NCBI GenBank assembly: GCA_021234155.1
Contig: JAJEKV010000060.1
Coordinates: 7,152,323 to 7,216,322 of the forward strand
Origin: Isoetes taiwanensis
Taxonomy: Eukaryota; Streptophyta; Lycopodiopsida; Isoetales; Isoetaceae
DNA length: 64,000 nucleotides
Reading direction: 5' to 3'
Shown: one piece after another, positions 11,061-21,399 of the stretch
Numbering within the stretch: position 1 is the first letter of the stretch
Layout: each line of letters starts with the position of its first letter
Program-made: the position numbers and the translations under genes
The notes under the pieces: model-generated
Told to the model about the DNA's origin: nothing
Database searches by the model: none
The model's input: only the letters and a program-made list of their open reading frames with translations

Positions 11061-12070
11061 ATAAAGAAAATAACCGAAGAAGCCACAAACAACCACCGTT
11101 ACAAAACATGCAAAAAACAGGAAGAAGCAAGGCGATTTGGGGCGACGCAAAATACAAGCAAGCAACCCTTGAAAAGCTGATGGAGAATTGCAAGAAGCCG
11201 CCATAAAAAACGAAAGAGGATCTGGGCGACTTCAAACTTGAAAAATGTAAAGGTAACAGTAAGAAAAAACTCAACAACAGGGAAGAAGACGCAGGCCGTG
11301 GTAAGGGCAACGACAAAGGCAATGGACATGGACAATGGAATCAAGGGCTTCCTCAAGCAGATGAAGATGCGGGGGGGTTGGGTCGTTCCCAAACAGGCAT
11401 GCCTTGCTTATTTTTCTCAATTGTCCATGTCTTTAGATAAGATCTAATGCCCTGTTGCGTGTCCATGTCAAATTTTAAGACACGTGGATAGGCTAAGCTT
11501 TCAGATAATGTGATACCCTGTTGCGCTAAAAAATAATAAAAATGACTGCGTTCACACCTAACTTTGTTAGGGTTTTGGTTATGATAGGGGGCTAACATTT
11601 AATGGTGGTGGTTATGTTAAATTTTAGCCTACCACCACCTCCCCCCCTCCCCCCTCTCCCCCCAATTTGGTTACATTAAAAATGAACAATGTCTTAACCA
11701 CGCCTAAAATCGCACGTTTGTGTTTAGCCCCTGCCCCCCGAGCGCATTTAACATTTGTTAAGCGGAGCTCAAAGAAGATCGAAGATATTATCGAAGGCAA
11801 GAGAGCTCAGAGCAGATGCCAGAACACCACTATCGGCCATCCAGGAGCCCATTCCGACCGTCCAAGAGGCTAAAGAATCAACTGCTACAGGTTTTGTCAT
11901 ACCCTTTAAACTTTGTTTATAAATGCATAGCTTAACTTTTGTAAGGAGGAAAATTTGAAATGGAGTCTTAGAATTTTTCTTGTGACATTCATGAATGGAG
12001 TTAAATTCTTTGCATTCATATATGAAAATATATTCATCAGGATAATTCTTTGTGAGATGCATTTATATAA
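11061..12070. other. Intergenic, no gene recognised
   Basis: Several overlapping open frames occur between 11.1 and 11.45 kb on both strands without recognisable motifs. A C-rich tract lies at about 11628-11663. I cannot support a gene. Confidence 0.4.
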
Positions 12071-12074
12071 AAGA

Positions 12075-12103
12075 CTAGAAACGTGTGCCCGACGATGCTG
12101 GGC
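12075..12103 (-). mobile_element. Helitron-like 3' terminus
   Basis: On the minus strand a 17-nt hairpin GCCCAGCATCGTCGGGC (12103-12087) is followed 8 nt later by CTAG (12078-12075) and then T. A GC-rich hairpin shortly before CTRR|T is the 3' signature of Helitrons. The hairpin is nearly the same as that ending the large insert at 60447-60474. The body would lie at higher coordinates, now interrupted by LINE-A; its 5' end was not found. Confidence 0.5.
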
Positions 12104-12235
12104 ATTAGTCATGGATGTGTGAAATCGGTAGATGTAATGGAGTTTGTAGGTTTTGTTGTGCCCGTAGATGCGATGGAGCATTAAAATGTTATAAGTAATT
12201 TGCATGTTGAAGTAGGCAAGGAATGGATATTCCTA

Positions 12236-12400
12236 CGAAGGAAGGAAGGAAGGAAGGTTCTTTTATCGTCCGCGGAGGCCAATCGGCCTATGGGACCCAA
12301 ATTACACGGGTGCAGCAAGCCCATTGCTACCCGGATTAAACCCCCTCCCCCTTTAGGAGGGAAAACCCGTCGCAGCAACAAGCCTGCTGGCAGCTGTACA
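12236..12400 (-). repeat. LINE-A 3' end: hairpin, conserved 40-mer and (CCTTC/TTCC)n tail
   Basis: Read on the minus strand, a potential hairpin (CCCTCC...GGAGGG, near 12362-12345) is followed by gggtttaatccgggtagcaat. Then comes gggtcccataggcc, and cggacgataaaa immediately before a CCTTCCTTCC tail at 12256-12236. The same order, with small substitutions, ends the (ATTCT)n retroposons at 34.8 and 53.4 kb. This makes it a likely recognition site for the LINE-A reverse transcriptase. Confidence 0.75.
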
Positions 12401-12431
12401 AATATACATATACACATGAATTCCCGGCACC

Positions 12432-13537
12432 TCAGGTAGGCGCCCGGGGGCAGAGGTGAGTCCGCAGATCAAAAACTTCCTGGAGGTAGGAGCCAAGGGA
12501 TCGTACTGACGGCATACTGAATAGCTCGTGCAAGGGCAGACTAGGTCGCACCAAGAGAATGTAGCGAGCCCGAATATGACTATAGGCTGGACAGCTCTGG
12601 AAGGCATGGCTGTCATCTTCAACAAGCCCCAGCGGGCAACACTGACAAAGCCTGTCCTGGCGCGGCTCTCCAACCCACCGACCCGTCTCAAGCCGAAGAT
12701 GGTGGGCCCATGTTCGAATGGACGCGATGATCCTGCGCTTCTTCATGGGCAACTGAGAACGCAGGTAGAGCTGTGGGTCTCGAACCAGGGTGGAGTTTAT
12801 GTGCTGTTTGTAGTGTGCCATGGTGGTCCCAGAGTTTCCCCAGGAAACAAGAGTCCAAGTACCCCCTCAGCCTATCCCATCCGGCATCTGTGTGCACCTG
12901 GACGCACCTATGTGCGTCTACATTCCAGCGCGCCAGCCACTGGGCTCTTTTGTCCTCCAACAAGCCCTGAGTCGTTGCGGGCTCATCGCCACAGCGTAAG
13001 CCAAGTGCGAGAGCCGAGTGTCGCCCATGCTGGCCATCTTCTGGAAATAAACAATGTGTCTATCGAGGGCCGCATGCTGCAGGGGCATGAATCCTGTCTC
13101 CTGCAACAAGATCTGATATGGAACTGAAGGCTTGACCCCAAGTGCCCGCATCAAAAATGCCTTCTGGACCTGCTCTAAGTCGTTCCAAGTCGCCAAAGAC
13201 ACCACTGTGCCCCACACCTCGATCCCATACAGAAGAACTGGCTCCACCAGTGCCCGGAACAAATGTGACTGGTGGCCCCAGTCATACAGCTCTGCCCTGT
13301 GACTATTGTTTTGCATTGCGTACAGCGCCTTCCAACCTGCGGTCACCCGAAGGCGAATGGATGCATCCCAATACATTGAGGACGGAAATTCCACCCCCAG
13401 GTACTTGTAACTGGGTGTGACCTCTACCATCTGCCCCTGATAAGTGAGCGCCGGAGGTGCTGGATGACGTGAGGAGGATATGAGGACCACCTTAGTCTTG
13501 GCCAAGTTGACACGCATGTCCGTCGCCTGGCAGAATG
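12432..13537 (-). pseudogene. LINE-A ORF2, C-terminal part (thumb and Cys/His finger)
   Basis: From 13537 the frame reads QATDMRVNLAKTKVVLIS (RT block after the catalytic YADD), then YKYLGVEFPSSM, then LLYGIEVWGTVVS, to about 12918. After a frame change it continues with HLRLETGRWVG, a Cys-rich finger CQCCPLG-(x)n-H-x4-C, and ends near 12432. The LETGRW...C-x2-C...H...C tail is usual at the end of LINE ORF2 proteins of this type. It joins in sense with the RT half at 26987-28000 once E1 is removed. Confidence 0.8.
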
Positions 13538-15080
13538 TGACGTTCCAGGCATTTATACGGTATACGTATGCATGTCGGGACACGTCACTGAGATATAAGG
13601 GGGTAATTGTCTAAGTAGAGGTCAACCACAATGGTTTTATTTAGCTATGTTAATAAATCCATTGTGGATAATTATAAAGTATTTGGCCTAATTACCCTAA
13701 TTAATCTAAATTAGTTAATTAGCAACAACAAGGGGGCGCCACCTGGCCCAAATCGATTGGCCAGGGGGGACCTTCCATTTTGGGCCTAGGAAAAGGGGTC
13801 CTGCCCCATTTTGACTCCCAAAATTCGAATTGGGAGCTAAGGAGGAGCAGCAGTTATCAGCCAAGCTTGAGTTATCATCAACCACCCGCCAGCCTAGTGT
13901 GATGGACCCATACCGAGACCATGGCTCCAGCCAGGACACGGGTTAGTGTGTAGATAGCTTGGTTTTCCTAGTTAGTCGTAGGATTAACCCTTGTTTGAGT
14001 CTATTTTTATGTTTTATTCAAGTTATGGATGGATGGATGTATTAGCTTAGTTCTTTCCGTTCCTATGGTGTTGTATGGGCTAAAGGGGTGGGTAGAGACC
14101 TAAAGGCCATCTAGTAGTAGAGATGCTCCTAGATAGAACCCCTAAAACCCTGTACTTGCGGCCTGTGCACAAGAGCCTACCTGGCCGTGGATGCTATGAT
14201 GTGGTTCAGCACCAAATAACGGGTATGAAGGTGAATCGGGGGTGGGGTCCCCGCCTAAGCTGCTCTCGGGACTCCTACAGCAGTGCTAGACTTATAGCCA
14301 TCAGCGTGGTGTGGCTGGGTATGGGTCCGACACTCCCCTGGGCGGAGGGTGGGAGCCTTTATGGCATACAGGCTCGAACGGGTTGGTGAGCTGACCTTTA
14401 GATTTAGGGGGAAGTAAATTACCGGATCACGGGGTCACTAAGGGGCACGTATCCTCTAGCACACCCAGGGATCCGTCATACCCGGGGAGGGGACGCCTCC
14501 CTGACCTGCCTCATCGGACCGGGGAGATGTAACCCGGAGTAGTCCTGAAGGGTGATTCCTTGGGATTGCGTCTCCGGAGGGCTACAAGCACGTCATAGCA
14601 TGATACGGCCTATCTGCAAGGTGTGCACAGGAGGGGCGGATGGAGTGGACAACCCTAGCCATTGTCTTATGCCAGCCAACGCCATGTTATATCTCCGTCT
14701 GTTGATATCTTGAGACCCCGGCCGCCGCTTGATCCCTTGGAGTCCGAGCCCCGGTAGTGCCCTCGATATTGTGTTGTTTCATGTTGTTACGTATGGATTA
14801 TCTTTGCCATGTTGATGAGGATGGGCCACCCTTCGTGGTGGTATATTATTTGCATCATGATTGGATGCTAACGTATATGTATGCTTCCGCTGTCATAGGA
14901 TTTCCCCATAGAGGACGTGGGCTTAATGACACCTCCGTGATCCTCGCCTCGGATACTTGGCCATCCCGAGTAGTCCGAGCATGACCGGAGGGCCTCGCCG
15001 GGGTGATTTAGTCGCCATGGGAGGGGAAGTCCCGTATCTATCACGATTGGAGCATCGTGATGGACTCGAGCCGCCACCGC
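13538..15080 (+). repeat. E1 5' LTR
   Basis: It starts TGACG at 13538 and closely matches 25422-26979. The first ~350 bp (catttatacggtatacg onwards) are essentially identical in both LTRs, but other parts differ by clustered small indels. The end near 15080 is placed by the PBS that follows; the terminal GCGTCACA seen in the 3' LTR is not recognisable here. Parts such as ggcggatggagtggacaaccctag are shared with the E2 LTR in opposite orientation, showing the two families are related. Confidence 0.85.
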
Positions 15081-15082
15081 GG

Positions 15083-15093
15083 TGGTATCGAGC
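15083..15093 (+). other. E1 primer binding site (tRNA-iMet)
   Basis: TGGTATCGAGC matches, with one base missing, the TGGTATCAGAGC sequence complementary to the 3' end of initiator tRNA-Met used by most plant gypsy and copia elements. It lies directly after the LTR. Confidence 0.8.
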
Positions 15094-15153
15094 AATGGTT
15101 CCGTGAACCAAAAATCATAGACCGGCCATACTCTAACTCGTTAGTTGAGGATG

Positions 15154-15185
<32 letters not shown>

Positions 15186-15780
15186 TGTCTAGAAAGTTCC
15201 AACTCTGTCACCCGTGTGTTAGTTGGCTTAGTATGGGACGAATGACCGGGTTGTAGAGATAGTGTTCTTAGCGAAGGGGTTAAAGTTGGAAATTAGGGTT
15301 AGAAACTTAGATTTTGTTTTCGCCATAACTCCCTCCTCGTAGCTCGGATCGACCAGATTATTGCTCCAATGGGTCGAGCGTACCCGAAATACCCTAAAGG
15401 AGTCGTCGTCAGGTCGCAAGGGGACCAGCAGAAGGTCAAACCCAAGGGCGGCGCTGACACGGTTTGGACGACTTAGAACGCGGAAAGAAACACGTATAAC
15501 CGGGTCCGCCGCCAGATTTTCAGATATTTTTTTTCCACAGATTTTTTTTTTTTAAGAAAAAAAAAAAGAAGTTTAAAATTTAAAATTTAAAAAGTTAAAC
15601 GGCCGTTTTTCTGGAGTTCCCTTCTTGTATACCGTCACTGACGCTTGGGCAGTCGCCGCACTCCAAACCCTTGCACTCTCCTTTTTCCAAAATGGGTTCC
15701 CCTGACTCCAGCTCCACCTTTTATCGCGGCTTCCTAAGCTACCAAATTTTACTTATGGGCTACTAATACTAAGACCACTT

Positions 15781-17103
15781 TTGACCCTTTCTAGCCTTAA
15801 TATACCCCTAAATCTATGCCACATCACAAGCATTACGGCCAATGACACACGCGGTAGACATCCTTCCAATGAGCCAGCCAAACGCTTTAGTGATAACCTA
15901 AGGATCCCTTATCCTATATTCCACTTCTCGGAGCAGTTTTTGATCAAGCTGAATCTCCATCAGCTGCCATATACCATGGTCGAGCAGCCTGACCAGGTTA
16001 TGGTGTTGATCAAGTTTTATCCACCAGAGTGTGAAGAACACTCTGAGGAGGGCGCCATTCAGCTTGAGGCGGCCCGTATCCGAGCTTTAGCTCAGGTGGA
16101 CGACAGACGGGAACTAGAGCATGGAATAATTTAAGGGCTAAACTTAGCTATTTGGCGATTTTTTAGCACATTTTCAAAAAAATTTGGCTAAAGTAAATAG
16201 AAAAAATTGGGGAAAAAATAATAATTTTAGCTTAACTTTTTTCGGGACTGCACCAACCCTGGAGCTCTTTAGCCAAATGCTAGAAAGTAAGCGAGTGAAA
16301 TTTTATATTGTTTAGCTAAGCCATAGAAAATTTTAGAATGAATTTCGGGCTAGTTTAGCTAATATCATTCTTAGTTTAGCTAACATCATTCTAGTTTATA
16401 TGAAATATCTGATTAGTAGTTTAGTTTTTAGCATTATGAATTAATTTGAGTCCTAGATTTTGCTAGTTAGCATTATTTTAGAATGTTTTTACAAAGAAAA
16501 TGACTAAAATAAGTGGAATATATTGAAAAAAAGTATACTAATTTGGCTTAATATTTTCTGTTGGCCACACCATAGAAATTTTTGGGATGATGTTTGGATT
16601 AGTTTAGCTAAATGCTAGAAGGTATGAGAGGAAAGATGTGTACAGTTTAGCTAAACCATAGAAAGTTTTGGGATTAATATCGAGCAAGTTTAGCTAAAGT
16701 CATTCTGGCTAATAAGAAATATGCGATTAGTAGTTTATTCCCTGAACTAGAGAGGGCAGATACAGACACACGGAGTAAGGAGTATAGATATCTTGGCCAT
16801 GGGTGGGCTATTATTAACCATGAAGCATTCGAGCTACCCCCATATGAGTGGCACGACGCTTCCCAGGGATTCATTTGGGGTGAAATCCCTGATATCAGTC
16901 TGCAATACCTGATACATGTCCAGATGGATATGGCTTCGCACCGACCGCTATCGTCGAATTGATCCAAAGGATCGCGCTCGGGCGGTACAGCCGTGTGGAA
17001 GTCGATATGGAACGTGTCTGCCAATTCCGGAGGAACGGGGCACAAAGCAGAGCGTTACATAAAGAACAACAGATAAAACCAGCAGACCTACACCAGCAGC
17101 CTC
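15781..17103 (+). pseudogene. E1 accessory unit 1, N-terminal part (precedes the H3-like domain)
   Basis: Broken plus-strand frames include an ATG at 15975 (MVEQPDQVMVLIKFYPPEC...) to 16134, and a stretch from about 16690 to 16960 containing YRYLGHGWAIINHEAFELPP and IWGEIPDISLQYLIHVQ. Composition looks protein-coding. In between, 16140-16700 is AT-rich with repeated 'tttagctaa' motifs and may be an intron or a small insertion. I do not recognise a family. Because it leads in sense and with short gaps into the histone-fold segment, it may be part of one long-tailed protein; that linkage is inference. Confidence 0.4.
16140..16720 (+). repeat. AT-rich block with diverged direct repeats ('tttagctaa' motifs)
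   Basis: Two segments (about 16270-16400 and 16600-16710) share ttagctaaatgctagaa, tttagctaa(a/g)ccatagaaa and agtttagcta in the same order, about 330 bp apart. The block interrupts accessory coding sequence and could be an intron or a decayed MITE. Confidence 0.45.
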
Positions 17104-17639
17104 GTGATAAACCGGGCCAGAGAACCAAAAGAGGGGCCTCAACAGGCGGATGAGCCACCGAGGAAACGACGGAGGAAGTCCGTGGCCCATAAGTCTGGCA
17201 GTCAATATAGAGAGAAGTTGAAGGTTGTCGGCACCATTGGGAAGAATACGAGTGCCAGCAGGAGACAGGAACGGGTGGATGCTTCCCATTCCCACCCTGT
17301 TACCGCGGGTAAGACGGTACCACAGAGGAAGGGACCGATCCCCAAACCTGCTCCTCCGAAGAAGCCCCATCGGTTCAGACCCATCCGTAAGTATCAGAAG
17401 ACCGCGGAGCTTCTGATAAGGAAGCTACCCTTTCAGAGATTGGTTCGGGAAATAGCACAAGAATTCAAAACCGATCTTCGCTTCCAGACCTTTGCGATTT
17501 TGGCTTTACAGAGGTCAGCCAAGCCTACCTCATAGCACTTTTTAGTGACGCAAATCTTTGTGCGATACACGCAAAGCGAGTCACTATAATGCCAAAGGAC
17601 CTCGCCCTTGCCCGGAGGATTCGGGGAGAACGTCCATAG
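17104..17639 (+). pseudogene. Histone H3-like domain encoded inside E1
   Basis: A Lys/Arg/Pro-rich tail (residues such as [14 protein letters not shown]) runs into [10 protein letters not shown], then [35 protein letters not shown] and ILALQ. After a one-base deletion at about 17510 the next frame continues [39 protein letters not shown], ending ERP and TAG at 17637. This covers the aN, a1, a2 and a3 helices of H3 and is close to canonical H3. Seven residues are missing between RFRP and IRKYQK (G-T-V-A-L-R-E in normal H3), and the tail is not the canonical H3 tail. Histones of this fold form nucleosomes. The segment lies between PBS and gag in the sense orientation. It could be a captured host H3 variant or an element-specific histone; E2 argues for the latter. 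Confidence 0.9.
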
Positions 17640-17800
17640 TGGCCCGAGGGCATTTTTAATGTATTTAATTTTGCTATATCAATAGAGAAATCCGAATTTT
17701 GCTATCGTGTCTTTGTTAGTTGCATTTTAATATTTCTTTCAAAAAAATAAAATAAAATAAAATAAAATAAAATAAAAATAATAATAACTGATAGTGAATG

Positions 17801-17828
17801 CTGACGTCAGCATAAGGGTTATAAATAC
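17801..17828 (+). promoter_or_regulatory. Internal promoter of E1 unit 2: TGACGTCA and TATA box
   Basis: The palindrome gctgacgtcagc (17801-17812, containing a bZIP-type TGACGTCA core) is followed by TATAAATA (17821-17828). A pyrimidine-rich leader follows and the first ATG is at 17904. This spacing is that of an ordinary plant Pol II promoter, here inside a retrotransposon. Confidence 0.6.
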
Positions 17829-17903
17829 TTTAAAGACCGTTTTAGGGTTTCACTTTCACTTTCAGGTTTCGTCCACTCTTCCTCCTCCTTCCTTCCAAAA
17901 GAT

Positions 17904-20058
17904 ATGGCCATGGATCTCGCTTGCTTGGTATCGATGGGGAGCACTGGATTCCCAAGTGGCCTTCGACCTCTTAGAGCCTTTCCTCTCCCAAAGATATTGA
18001 CCTCATCTTCAACATGCGTAAACACCCCGATTATGCCGAAGTTTCGCAATTTTATGTAGAGGAAATGCTTCCTCTCTCAGATTCCTTTGGGGAGCCACCT
18101 AAACTCTATATTGACCGAAAGCAAAGAGTCAAGGAAATGCTTGGTGGGGGAAAGAGAGGGTATGAGCTACCCCCGAGGCAAGCTCCGTGGGCTCGGCGAC
18201 CCCTGGTCGTCCGATCATGAGGGGCAAGAGTTTCTTGAAGTCTCTTTGCTCTCGCCATTCTTATGGACCAAGATGTGGAGGACTAAACCTTACCCGCAGA
18301 GAAGGGCAAGGGGCGAAATGCCTGGACGAGGAGGAAGACGAATGGGTTGCCATGGACGATTTTGTCCCAAAGAAACAAACAAGCATAGAGATGCCGCCAC
18401 GCCGTGAGGAGGGTGGGCGCTTGGCTGGGTTAGATGTTATCCCGGTTATATATCATCAAGGACACGAGTTCCTTCTATTGGAGGACATCATGTGGACATA
18501 CCACGTAGTGGCGGGACTCAGAGGGAAAGAGAAGGCGCCAGTTCTCTATGAGCTCGCTGAATACTGCATGGATGACTTCATCGACTTCACGTCCGGGGAT
18601 CTTCCTCCAGAGGTACAGCAGATACTTCAGTTCCACCATCAAACTATTGAGCCGGCTGAGACACTCCTCCAGCTTAAGGAGCTAGTGCTGCAAGACCCTC
18701 CGCCCTCGGCCTCCTCCGTAAGCCTTTATGGCTACGGACCTTCAGTCCCCAAGTATCAACATGGTTGAGCTTCCCTCACATTCTGGGATGAGGAAGGAGA
18801 AGACCTTTACCACAACCCCGCTCATTCTAAGGAAGATAGGGAGGAGCTCATGGAAGAAGAGGTTCCTAAGAACCTAGAGAAGGAGATTGACACCTCAGCT
18901 TCTTCCCTAGGGAGAGTGTCCGGGAGTCCTCTTACCCGTTTCTTCCTATCGGCTTTTAGGCAGGGATGTGTCCTTTTGTGGCACGTGACTTGGGGCCGAA
19001 AGCGAGGCTTCATGGTGGAGCCTCCGCTTTGTCTACTCTTGCAGCCACAAGAAGCTATCGCACCACATGCTCACTTATGTGTTGGTTCGACGATCTCGCC
19101 GGCAGCTTTTGGGTCGGAAATTGCACCCCGGATGGACATCAAACTCCTCGCAGCTCCCATTAGCAGCTTGCATATTCTCCCGAGGTTGTTTCCCTTGCAG
19201 CTGCTACTGCTTGATCCCAAGGCCACATTACTACTACGACATCGGGTCACCGCCACCACCTCCTACACCTATGGAAGAGGATGAGGGGCCTAGCTCCTAG
19301 TTTATTGTGTTAGGTATTGTAGGAGTTTAGCCTTTGGCTACTCAACCTATATGAGCTATGCGTTCATGTTCTTCAAGCAATTTTGAATACAATCCAATTG
19401 TTTTTTTCCTTCAATACTTGTTTTTTCTCTCCTTTGGAGTTGGAAGTATAAGGAACAATTCAGTTATAGTATATTCATTCTTGTCGACATTACATTTATG
19501 GGATAGAGGAAGATGAAGAGGAAATACCGACGCGACCGCTGCAAGAATGACGACGAGCCACCACCGGAACAGTGCTATGATGAAGAGGATGGCGAGTATG
19601 ACGAAGGTGAGGACGGCTATGATGAAGAGGATGGCGAGTACGATGACGGTCATGACGGTTATGGGGAGGATGAATCAGGGGATGAGGGCGAGCCCTATGA
19701 CCCCCTTAAGGGTCTTGAGATTGTTAATATCCTTCGAGTACGCCTTCAACCATCTGCAAGCAAACCCTCCAAATACCATGGAACTATTGGGACATGACCA
19801 AACAGGAGGCCTTTATGGAAACCACTGATTTCCTTTGGCAAATTTTCTATGCACTTCGCGACCTCTTCAACTTATTAATCATTAGTCCCACCCTGGATTA
19901 TCAATATGTGATTATTCAGGCATGGGCTTGCTATAAAATGGTTAGAGCCGTACGGAGAGTATTCGCTACTCCATTTTGTACCCCTTTGCCCACATCTAGA
20001 CCGGATGTCCACAGTCTTTGTGTAGCTACGCAGGTTTATTTAAAGTTGCCTTGTGCAT
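17904..20058 (+). pseudogene. E1 accessory unit 2, protein of unknown function
   Basis: The ATG at 17904 (MAMDLACLVSMGS) starts a coding region that changes frame several times. Segments include DLIFNMRKHPDYAEVSQFYVE (frame shown split), PPKLYIDRKQRVKEMLGG, DEEEDEWVAMDDFVPKKQ, VIPVIYHQGHEFLLLEDIMW, and AEYCMDDFIDFTSGDLPPEV, up to 18768. An acidic repeat with EDGEYDEGEDGYDEEDGEYD lies near 19560-19680, and a last segment with FLWQIFYALRDLFNLLI ends at about 20058. The spacing P-x-Y-x-x-V...P-P-x-x-Y...L-G is shared with unit 2 of E2. A TATA box precedes it and aataaa at 20136 follows, so it looks like a separate transcription unit. No known domain recognised. Confidence 0.55.
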
Positions 20059-20133
20059 AATCCTCGCTTTTGGAGGCATAGCCTCGAAGTTTCATGTAAT
20101 AGTCTCAGACATGTAATCACGACCTCTTTTTCT

Positions 20134-20142
20134 TAATAAAAC
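20134..20142 (+). terminator. Possible poly(A) signal behind E1 unit 2
   Basis: ttaataaaac contains AATAAA, about 80 bp after the last accessory stop codon and 190 bp before the gag ATG. It would fit 3' processing of the unit 2 transcript. Confidence 0.35.
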
Positions 20143-20333
20143 TGCTTTTCTTAAGTTCCGTTGTTACGTCATATTTTTTCTTGTGTTGTCATACCGGATA
20201 TGTTGCTTATCACCTCCTCTTCCTACTTAGGCGATCTACAAGACGCCCTTGACAACACTGCTCAACCGGGTCGCCTCACCCCGCACCGTGAACTTACGAT
20301 TATGAAGCGCCAACTTACGTAGAGCTCGTGCAT

Positions 20334-21391
20334 ATGTCTTCCAAAGAAAATCAACCACGGGAGTATGGACCCGAGATTCCGCTCCAATAAACGTGCCGCC
20401 ACCACCGGGCGCCTCCACCGCACCTCCAACTGCTAAGGCACGTCGATCCAAGAGGACACGCTCTACTTCCTCTTCTGATGCAGCCTCGGAGTCCTCTGAC
20501 TCCTCTGATTCCTCTGAGGATGAGGCTGACCATGCTAGGGCCAGTAAAAAGGATTATCAAAAGACCGTTGATTCCGCCATTACGAGTATCTGGAAGAATC
20601 GGAAGCTTGCGCAGTTTTCGGGTAAAACTCGAAATGGGGTTGACGCAGAGTCATGGCTAGATGAAATGCAGGAATTTGGAAAATCATACGGAATGACTGA
20701 GAAAGATATTGGCAAGGTCGCCACTACCAATCTCACAGGTTCGGCACGGATTTGGTGGAAGGGATATGCCCGCTCTCATGGGCTTACCAGGTAGGTGCCG
20801 CACAAAATTTTTGCCAAGGCTTTCAAATCATACTATGTGCCCAAGGCTCATCGCTGTCAGCAGATTCAGACTTTTTACCGCTTGGAGCAGAAAAACATGA
20901 CTGTCCAAGCTTATACCGATGAGTTTATGCGCCTGCGCTTGTATGTACCGGGTATCAATGAGCGCCGGGCAGTTGAGGGTTACATAGAGGGTCTATCCCC
21001 TACTCTCAAAAATGGTTCTAAGCTATCGACCCTAAGACGATTCTATGAAGCCGAGGCAAAGGCACTTTCGGCCTTGAAGAGGACACTCCACTGTATCAGC
21101 CCCACGAGCCTCTTCATTCAACCAGAACAAGAGCTATACTCCTTACCGGGCGGGCGCCAAGCCTGTGGCCTCCTCGCTTTCTACCGCTATCGAAGCCTGA
21201 TAAGAAGGTTTCTTTCTCGGTACCAGATAAGCCTACCAACGCTGCAGGCAGCTTTAGGGATATTCTCCAAGCTATTCCTAGGGACCAGCGAGAACAGTTA
21301 CGTAAGGAGAAAGCTTGTTATAGGTGTTTTCGACCAGGCCACCGTATGCAGGAGTGTCCTTTTATTACCCAGACGGTCCAAGCTGCTTTAG
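20334..21391 (+). pseudogene. E1 gag
   Basis: The likely ATG is at 20334 (MSSKENQPREYG). A frameshift near 20385 leads into a Pro-rich and Ser/Glu-rich stretch, then the Ty3 Gag core: KLAQFSGKTRNGVDAESWLDE, ARIWWKGYARSHG, an in-frame TAG at 20792-20794, then KIFAKAFKSYYVPK, FMRLRLYVPG, and RRAVEGYIEGLSP. A CCHC zinc knuckle CYRCFRPGHRMQEC is at 21316-21357 in another frame. Gag forms the cytoplasmic particle that packages element RNA. Homologous to gag of E2. Confidence 0.85.
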
Positions 21392-21399
21392 CCGACATG

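Noticed and set aside
12528-13127. Plus-strand 199-codon frame
   Set aside because: Shadow of the LINE-A ORF2 C-terminus.
15150-15180. Long A-run as a possible poly(A) tail of a retrocopy
   Set aside because: It lies just after the E1 PBS with no tail-like context or target duplication; simple A-tract is more likely.
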